From Erythrobacter sp. (GTDB taxonomy: Bacteria; Pseudomonadota; Alphaproteobacteria; Sphingomonadales; Sphingomonadaceae): DNA of 32,062 bases. Shown here piece after piece: positions 26,966 through 32,062 of this stretch. The notes below the pieces were generated by a model that worked only from the letters and a program-made list of their open reading frames with translations, ran no database searches and was not told the origin of the DNA. A program made the position numbers and the translations under genes. The DNA lies in assembly GCA_030065195.1 (NCBI GenBank), contig JASJDE010000025.1, positions 1 through 32,062 of the forward strand, in the 5' to 3' direction. The first letter of the stretch is position 1, and each line of letters starts with the position of its first letter.

Positions 26966-27384
26966 AGATCCCCCCCTGCACGCATCGAATAGACGGCGTT
27001 TTGCGTAAAGATGAGATGGTCGAGGAGCTCGATATCCAAGGCCACGGCGATCGCAGCAAGACGGCGTGTTGCCTCGATGTCGATTTGGCTGGGTCTGCAA
27101 TTCCCCGACGGATGGTTGTGGGCGACGATGATACCCGTCGCGCCGACTGACAGCGCACTCGCGAACAGGTCCCGCATCCGCAGGGAAAGCGCATGAGTCT
27201 CCCCCTGTCCCATCGATTCATCACCCAGATAGGCGCGCTGCGAATTCACGAATATTGCGTGAAAGCGCTCGACGCCGATCGGCGAAGCAAGCACCACGCC
27301 TCGCAGGTATTCGATCATCCCCGACAGCTTGGCCTCGCGGGTGGTGTCGAAACGGCCTCTTGAGCGGACTGGAGCTGATATCAC
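26962..27384 (-). CDS. RadC-like JAB (MPN) domain protein, short form
   Basis: A 140-residue protein made only of the JAB/MPN domain of the RadC family. The metal motif HNHPSGNCRPSQID supplies His89, His91, Ser99 and Asp102 with standard JAMM spacing, and ends with the family-typical LLDHLIF. Classical RadC is about 220 residues with an N-terminal helix-hairpin-helix domain, which is missing here. The role of RadC is itself unsettled; a DNA-repair label would be unsafe. It starts with GTG in a GTGA overlap with the membrane-protein gene and ends in a GTGA overlap with the winged-helix gene, so all three are probably made together. Confidence 0.88.
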   Translation of the reverse strand: MISAPVRSRGRFDTTREAKLSGMIEYLRGVVLASPIGVERFHAIFVNSQRAYLGDESMGQGETHALSLRMRDLFASALSVGATGIIVAHNHPSGNCRPSQIDIEATRRLAAIAVALDIELLDHLIFTQNAVYSMRAGGDL

Positions 27385-27896
27385 GGATCAGTCCTCTTCC
27401 TTGCGAGCGTAGAAAAGTCGATATCCGAGTGGGAGATGCGCCAATCGCGATACTCGCCATAGCGGTTCTTGCGCTTGATATGCCGGATCAGCCCGACGGT
27501 CATAATCATGAGCTGAAAATAGGATGGGCCGATCACCATGACGGCATGAGCGAGATCGGTCACGGCATCGGTCACATACCGCACACCATGTGCCGACGCT
27601 GCGACTAGCTGGAAACCCGCTATCCATAGCGTGTAATTGCGGTTGGCATTGAGTGCGACCGCCGTGAACGCAATTGCGGCGATCACGTCGACCGCCGCGT
27701 AGAACATCCCGCCTTCGACGAACAAAAATGCGCTTCCCGTAAAGAGAGGGATCATCCTGTTCGGCAATGTGAATAGGACCACAAAGACTATCGCGACGAT
27801 GCGTTCCGGATTGCCTCCCCAGCGCCACGCGGCCAAAGCCAATGCAATGCTGAATGCATGCTGCGCCTCGTCGCGATACTGCAGGATGAAGTCCAT
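27381..27896 (-). CDS. Multi-pass membrane protein of unknown function
   Basis: A 171-residue protein I do not recognise. Hydrophobic stretches at IVAIVFVVLFTLP, GMFYAAVDVIAAIAFTAVAL, YTLWIAGFQLVAASA and AVMVIGPSYFQLMIMTVGLI, plus a weaker one near the N-terminus, suggest four or five membrane passes. The C-terminal tail (HIKRKNRYGEYRDWR) is basic and likely cytoplasmic. ATG 27896 has no clear ribosome site; TTG 27899 is one codon upstream. It follows the small helical-protein gene by 18 bases and overlaps the JAB gene by GTGA. Confidence 0.8.
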   Translation of the reverse strand: MDFILQYRDEAQHAFSIALALAAWRWGGNPERIVAIVFVVLFTLPNRMIPLFTGSAFLFVEGGMFYAAVDVIAAIAFTAVALNANRNYTLWIAGFQLVAASAHGVRYVTDAVTDLAHAVMVIGPSYFQLMIMTVGLIRHIKRKNRYGEYRDWRISHSDIDFSTLARKRTDP

Positions 27897-27914
27897 CAAG
27901 ACTATTCTACAGCT

Positions 27915-28265
27915 TTAGTCGTGGGAGTCAGCCGCTACCCGATTCATCTTTGGCTCTTCCAGTGCCGACTCTGCGACCTCGGTCATGATGGGGCCGTCAC
28001 CGCCCATTGTCTCGCGGCCGACTTTGCTCAATTCGTCATGCACGCGAAATAGGCTGGTCGACATGGCCATTGCCTGCTGTTCGGCCTGATTGAGCCGCAT
28101 CAATGCGCGCTGGCCCGAGTGGACCTCGACACTGGGGTTCTGACGCGCGGCGAGCATAGCCTGCTTCAGTCGTGCGAAAGCGATCATGGATTCGTCGGCC
28201 AAAGCTTCTGCCTCGCGAATCAGTTTCTTCAGATTGTATGCGTCGTTCAGGATACGGTCTGACAC
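27915..28265 (-). CDS. Small helical protein of unknown function
   Basis: A 116-residue cytoplasmic-looking protein with no family I recognise. It is strongly helical: SDRILNDAYNLKKLIREAEAL, SMIAFARLKQAMLAAR and ALMRLNQAEQQAMAMS read as amphipathic helices that may form a bundle or coiled coil. The last 30 residues are acidic and probably disordered. GTG 28265 follows GGAG with seven bases between; a TTG at 28295 would give ten more residues rich in Arg/Gly. It sits between the membrane-anchored LuxR-type gene (37 bases upstream) and the membrane-protein gene. Confidence 0.75.
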   Translation of the reverse strand: MSDRILNDAYNLKKLIREAEALADESMIAFARLKQAMLAARQNPSVEVHSGQRALMRLNQAEQQAMAMSTSLFRVHDELSKVGRETMGGDGPIMTEVAESALEEPKMNRVAADSHD

Positions 28266-28302
28266 TTTAGTTCTCCGACCCCTCCCGCGCTCCAACGGTG
28301 GG

Positions 28303-28902
28303 CTAAGTCCTTTCTTCGGGGATCAGCACTCGGCCATCCATCGCCTCGCTCAATGCAATTCCCGCAGTAACCGTCAACACCACGGCGGCGAGGATGCCGA
28401 ACGCGATACCGATGATAGCCGCGAGGCGGAAAAGGACAGCGTTTTCGCCGTCGAGCACCCCGGGGACGACCCTTGGCTCTCCCGGACGCAACCAAGGCGC
28501 CTGTTCGATGAGCGGCAAGACGTCATTCATGACGAGCTCGCCGTGGTCGGCCTCGACGCCGTTATTCACACCCTGACCCTCTACAGCGACCTGAGTATTG
28601 TTGTATGCAACTTCGCTGAAGTCCTTAGGTAAATCCGCAGGTAACTGATTTCTTTCCGTATTCGAGGCTGTAGTTTGCTGATCGGCCGCTTTCTGCCCTG
28701 GCTGGTTGGCCCGATAGAGTTCAACCAAATCACCCAGGCTACCGGCCCCGTAGATGTCTTTGAGGGCACGGATGTGCTGGTTGATTCGAGTTTCGGACAC
28801 GCCGAGTTCCTGCGCGATGACCTTGATCGGCACACGCCTGTCGATTCGCTCCATCACTGCGCGCTGACGCTCTGTCAGTGGGCGCGGCGCGGCGGACGGC
28901 AT
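28303..28902 (-). CDS. LuxR-type HTH protein with C-terminal membrane anchor
   Basis: A 199-residue predicted membrane-tethered regulator. Residues about 8-64 match the GerE/LuxR DNA-binding domain: LTERQRAVMERI, IKVIAQELGVSETRINQHIRALKDIYG as the helix-turn-helix, and SLGDLVELYR. A flexible Gln/Asn-rich linker (about 65-125) leads to a single transmembrane helix (about 157-184, LFRLAAIIGIAFGILAAVVL). There is no autoinducer or receiver domain at the N-terminus, and the C-terminal anchor with a short tail after it is unusual for LuxR proteins. AGGAGAG lies five bases before ATG 28902. It is the first gene of the five-gene minus-strand cluster and may regulate it. Confidence 0.85.
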   Translation of the reverse strand: MPSAAPRPLTERQRAVMERIDRRVPIKVIAQELGVSETRINQHIRALKDIYGAGSLGDLVELYRANQPGQKAADQQTTASNTERNQLPADLPKDFSEVAYNNTQVAVEGQGVNNGVEADHGELVMNDVLPLIEQAPWLRPGEPRVVPGVLDGENAVLFRLAAIIGIAFGILAAVVLTVTAGIALSEAMDGRVLIPEERT

Positions 28903-29003
28903 CTCACTCTCCTATTCAAACGCGTTATCAAACATAGTTAACACGTCGTCTTCAATAATGCTCCGGGGCAGGGGCGGCAAACCAACGTGGACGATTCAAC
29001 CCG

Positions 29004-30203
29004 TCAGGCCGCCGAACTGTTGACCCCCAAGGAAGACAGGTAGCGCTTTATGTTCCGCGCTGCCTGTCTCAGCCTCTGCTCATTCTCGACCATGGCGATC
29101 CGCACGAAGCCCTCACCCTCTTCTCCATAGCCTACACCGGGCGCGACAGCGACCTTGGCTTCGGTCAGCAGTTGCTTCGAAAATTCAAGGCTTCCCATGC
29201 TCGCAAGCGCTGGCGGTAACGGCGCCCAAGCGAACATCGATGCCGCCGGTGCAGGCACCTCCCAGCCCGCGCGGCCGAACGATTCGACCATCACATCGCG
29301 TCTTTTGCGATAGAGTTCGCGATTTTTTTCGACGATGTCCTGCGGGCCGTTGAGCGCAGCGCAGGCGGCGGCTTGGATCGGGGTAAACGCGCCATAATCG
29401 AGATAGGACTTCACCCGGGTCAAGGCAGCGATCAACTCCTTGTTGCCGACGGCAAACCCCATACGCCACCCGGCCATGGAATAGGTTTTGCTCATGCTGG
29501 TGAACTCGACCGCGATCTCTTTTGCACCTTCCACCTGCATGATCGAAGGCGTCGGGTTGTCATCGTAATAGAGCTCCGAATAGGCAAGATCGGAAAGCAG
29601 CCAGACTTTGTTTTCACGCGCCCACGCGACCAGTCGTTCGTAGAACGCAAGGTCGACAGTCTCGGCGGTCGGATTGGACGGATAGCTCACGACGAGGACA
29701 CTGGGGCGAGGAACCGTGAAGTTCATCGCGCTTTCGAGCGATTGCCAATATTGTTCGTCGGGCGTCGTCGGAACTGAACGGATTGTCGCACCTGCGATTA
29801 TGAATCCGAAGGTATGGATCGGGTAAGAAGGATTCGGAGCAAGTATCACATCGCCCGGCGCGGTTATTGCGTTGGCGAGGCTGGCTAGGCCTTCCTTCGA
29901 ACCCATAGTGACGACGACTTCGGTTTCGGGATCGAGATCGACGCCGAACCGACGGCTGTAATAGTTGGCTTGCGCCCGGCGGAGACCCGGTATGCCCTTG
30001 GACTGCGAGTACCCGTGCGCGTCCGGCTTCTTCGCCACTTCGCAAAGCTTATCGATCACATGCTGCGGTGGCGGTTGGTCCGGGTTCCCCATCCCCAGAT
30101 CGATGATGTCCTGCCCGGCTTGTCGCGCCGCATGCCGCATCGCGTTGACTTCCGCGATGACATAGGGTGGCAAGCGCTTCATGCGGTAGAATTGGTCGTT
30201 CAT
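29004..30203 (-). CDS. alaC: Class I/II PLP-dependent aminotransferase, AlaC-like
   Basis: A 399-residue cytoplasmic aminotransferase, closely resembling Escherichia coli AlaC (glutamate-pyruvate transaminase) as I recall it: RLPPYVIAEVNAMRHAARQ, DIIDLGMGNPDQPPPQHV, HGYSQSKGIPGLRRA and TMGSKEGLASL. The PLP-binding lysine is Lys239 in SMSKTYSMAGWRMG. SYPSNPTAETVD and LSDLAYSELYYDD carry the cofactor-contacting Asn, Asp and Tyr. Related proteins are often named LL-diaminopimelate aminotransferase, which is a possible alternative, since the two groups are hard to separate by motif. ATG 30203 is used; an in-frame ATG at 30221 would add six residues. It diverges from phaC. Confidence 0.9.
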   Translation of the reverse strand: MNDQFYRMKRLPPYVIAEVNAMRHAARQAGQDIIDLGMGNPDQPPPQHVIDKLCEVAKKPDAHGYSQSKGIPGLRRAQANYYSRRFGVDLDPETEVVVTMGSKEGLASLANAITAPGDVILAPNPSYPIHTFGFIIAGATIRSVPTTPDEQYWQSLESAMNFTVPRPSVLVVSYPSNPTAETVDLAFYERLVAWARENKVWLLSDLAYSELYYDDNPTPSIMQVEGAKEIAVEFTSMSKTYSMAGWRMGFAVGNKELIAALTRVKSYLDYGAFTPIQAAACAALNGPQDIVEKNRELYRKRRDVMVESFGRAGWEVPAPAASMFAWAPLPPALASMGSLEFSKQLLTEAKVAVAPGVGYGEEGEGFVRIAMVENEQRLRQAARNIKRYLSSLGVNSSAA

Positions 30204-30364
30204 TGCGATCCGTACCCTCATTTGCGCAATCAAGATGATCGGCGGCGCAATGATCAGTCTAGGGCAATGTGGGTCGATGTGGGAAGGCGTTTTCGCTAAG
30301 CTTCGGTGGACTCTTTGTTTATAGCGACCCACCGCGACCGGTTACGAGGAAAGTGAGAGCCGCC
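30204..30364. promoter_or_regulatory. Divergent promoter region between alaC-like gene and phaC
   Basis: These 161 bases must carry the promoters of both divergent genes. I cannot place convincing -35/-10 boxes. TGATC and GATCA near 30235-30256 form a small imperfect dyad of uncertain meaning. Confidence 0.45.
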
Positions 30365-32041
30365 ATGCCGCAAAATGAAGACGGATCTGCATTCGAAGCG
30401 CCCGAATCTATTCGTGCTTTCTTCGACATGCAGGGCGAGACCATGCGGGAGATGTTCAGCCAGGCCATGTCCGGCGGGATACCGTCCGCAGCTTCGCCCG
30501 AAAGTCCAAACAATGGCGTCCCCTCCGGCCTCCCGGTCGCCGTAAGCCCGGCCGATATGGCGGAGTGGGCAAAGGCGAGCGCCGAGCTGCAGAAGATGTG
30601 GCTCGAATTCGCAGCCCACCAGGCGCAGAAGGCCGCGTCGAAGGCCAGCGAGGGAACAAACCTGTTCGATCCAGCACAATGGCTGACGTTTTCGCAGGCG
30701 ATGCTGAAGCAGCTACCGGGGTCGAATTTGGCCCAGACGAGCAAGCTTGCGCAGGATTCGATGGAATTGTGGCAGGGCGTCTTGGGCCAGTTCGTCGCCT
30801 CTTCGTTCGGCGGAAGTGCCGAAAGGGGAGAAGGAACTGGCAAATTGCCGCACAAGGATCGGCGTTTTGCCGATCCGGCGTGGAGCGAACATCCTGCCTT
30901 TGCGCTCTTGCACCAGACCTATCTGATGCTTGCCGAGTATTTTCGGCAATCGGTCAAGGCGATGGACGGTATCGGCAGCGAAAAGCGCAAACAGCTCGAA
31001 TTTGCGGTCGGTGCGCTTTCCGAAGCGATGAGCCCAGCCAACTTCCTGCTGACCAATCCCGTCGTCATGAAACGGACGGTCGAAACGCGAGGGCAGAACC
31101 TGGTTCGCGGGATGCGGCACCTGATCAAAGACCTGAAGCGCGGCCAACTGACGCATACCGATACCAGCGCATTCACATTGGGCGAAAACCTTGCGGCCAC
31201 CCCGGGCAAGGTCGTGCATGAAACACCGCTTTACCAACTGGTGCAATATGCCCCTTCGACCAAGGACGTCTACGAAGTCCCGCTGGTGATCTTCCCGCCC
31301 TGGATCAACCGCTTCTACATCCTCGACCTGACGCCGAAGAAGAGCTTCATCAAATGGGCGGTCGATCAGGGGATCACGGTTCTCGTGGTCAGCTGGAAGT
31401 CGGCCGACGAGAGCATGGCCGACGTCGTGTGGGACGATTACATCCGCGCTCAGATCGAAGCGATCGACACGGTGCGCGAGCGGCTGAAAGTCCCGGACGT
31501 GCATACGATCGGCTATTGCGTGGCGGGCACCACCTTGGCCGCCACCTTGGCAATCCTCGCGCGGCGAGACGAGGCGGAGAAGGTCAAGTCGGCCACCTTC
31601 TTCACCGCTCAGGTCGATTTCGAGAAGAGCGGCGAGCTCAAGCATTTCATCGACGACGGGCAGCTGGAGATGATCTCCAAGCTCTCTCCCAAAGGCTATC
31701 TCGACGGGCGTTATCTTGCCGCGACATTCAATTCACTGCGCGGGAAGGACCTGATCTGGAATTACGTCGTCAACAATTACATGCTCGGCGAGGACTACCC
31801 CGCTTTCGATCTGCTGCACTGGAATGGCGACGTCACCAACCTGCCGTCCAAGTGGCACAATGATTACCTGCGCGACCTCTACCGCGACAACAAGTTGGTC
31901 GTGCCCGATGCATTGTCCGCCGACGGCACACCGATCGACCTCACAAAGGTTGAAACGCCAAGCTATGTACAGGCGGGCCGCGAGGATCACATTGCACCGG
32001 CGGACAATGCATCGGGCACGACCAACTTGTTGTCGCGGTAG
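30365..32041 (+). CDS. phaC: Class I poly(3-hydroxyalkanoate) synthase, 3' end lost at the contig end
   Basis: It polymerises (R)-3-hydroxyacyl-CoA into PHA granules. The PhaC N-terminal domain (for example FADPAWSEHPAFALLHQTYL) and alpha/beta-hydrolase domain are present. The lipase-like box GYCVAG holds catalytic Cys385, and the catalytic Asp541 lies in GREDHIAP. The catalytic His (expected in a GHIAGV-like motif about 28 residues later) is absent because the sequence folds back at about base 31998. The final 13 or so residues and the TAG at 32039-32041 come from antisense copy of 31858-31922, so the 558-residue frame is an artefact at its end. The start ATG 30365 follows a GAGAG stretch; the open frame extends to 30269. 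The N-terminal region, low-complexity with Pro/Ser, puts Cys later than in Cupriavidus PhaC. Confidence 0.93.
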   Translation: MPQNEDGSAFEAPESIRAFFDMQGETMREMFSQAMSGGIPSAASPESPNNGVPSGLPVAVSPADMAEWAKASAELQKMWLEFAAHQAQKAASKASEGTNLFDPAQWLTFSQAMLKQLPGSNLAQTSKLAQDSMELWQGVLGQFVASSFGGSAERGEGTGKLPHKDRRFADPAWSEHPAFALLHQTYLMLAEYFRQSVKAMDGIGSEKRKQLEFAVGALSEAMSPANFLLTNPVVMKRTVETRGQNLVRGMRHLIKDLKRGQLTHTDTSAFTLGENLAATPGKVVHETPLYQLVQYAPSTKDVYEVPLVIFPPWINRFYILDLTPKKSFIKWAVDQGITVLVVSWKSADESMADVVWDDYIRAQIEAIDTVRERLKVPDVHTIGYCVAGTTLAATLAILARRDEAEKVKSATFFTAQVDFEKSGELKHFIDDGQLEMISKLSPKGYLDGRYLAATFNSLRGKDLIWNYVVNNYMLGEDYPAFDLLHWNGDVTNLPSKWHNDYLRDLYRDNKLVVPDALSADGTPIDLTKVETPSYVQAGREDHIAPADNASGTTNLLSR

Positions 32042-32062
32042 AGGTCGCGCAGGTAATCATTG
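31858..32062. repeat. Terminal inverted repeat at the right end (foldback inside phaC)
   Basis: Bases 31998-32062 are an exact reverse complement of 31858-31922 (65 bases), with a 75-base loop. The right arm ends at the last base of the window. The left arm is in frame with PhaC and encodes expected PhaC sequence, while the right arm breaks it, so the right arm is the artefactual copy. CCGG/CCGCCG bases at the turn give a short microhomology. Confidence 0.95.

Noticed and set aside
30365..32041. phaC as a natural pseudogene or shortened synthase
   Set aside because: The loss of the 3' part coincides with the foldback junction at about 31998, so the truncation is not biological evidence.

Overview
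The window reads as a contig from an alphaproteobacterium, most likely Sphingomonadales (Erythrobacter-like). This is inferred from GC-rich coding sequence, short ATGA/GTGA gene overlaps, and gene content: class I PHA synthase, AlaC-like aminotransferase, a BTLCP-type protease and a giant Asp-rich type I-secreted adhesin. No taxonomic marker was available to confirm it.

Layout. 1-249 is a near-perfect inverted repeat. 412-16641 is one gene for a 5409-residue Lap/RTX-type adhesin: an N-terminal retention module with a LapG-type PAAG cleavage site, about 31 cadherin/VCBS/T1SS-143-like modules, a VWA domain, a few RTX nonapeptides, EF-hand-like calcium loops and an Ala-rich helical tail. It is followed on the same strand by a compact export set: OmpA-like peptidoglycan-binding lipid-free protein (16674-17390), TolC-type outer-membrane channel (17407-18807), LapB-type ABC transporter with a degenerate C39 domain (18828-20972), a SleB-family cell-wall hydrolase (20969-21991) and a HlyD/LapC-type adaptor (21988-23253). 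Convergent to it is a periplasmic LapG-like cysteine protease (23278-24216). Together these suggest an adhesin that is held in the outer membrane by its N-terminus and released by proteolysis. No LapD-like c-di-GMP receptor is present in the window.

24493-24692 holds tRNA-Thr(CGT) and tRNA-Cys(GCA) on the minus strand. Then come a TesB-like acyl-CoA thioesterase (+) and an enoyl-CoA hydratase (-). 26570-28902 (-) is a tight five-gene cluster: a membrane-anchored LuxR-type HTH protein, a small helical protein, a multi-pass membrane protein, a RadC-like JAB protein and a receiver-less OmpR/PhoB-type winged helix protein; the last three are chained by GTGA overlaps. An AlaC-like aminotransferase (-) and a truncated phaC (+) diverge at the right end.

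The two extreme ends both fold back on themselves: 1-114 is the reverse complement of 136-249, and 31998-32062 is the reverse complement of 31858-31922. Both repeats run exactly to the terminal base, which points to chimeric or assembly foldback at contig ends rather than biology. The last residues of phaC, and bases 1 to about 114, should therefore not be trusted.
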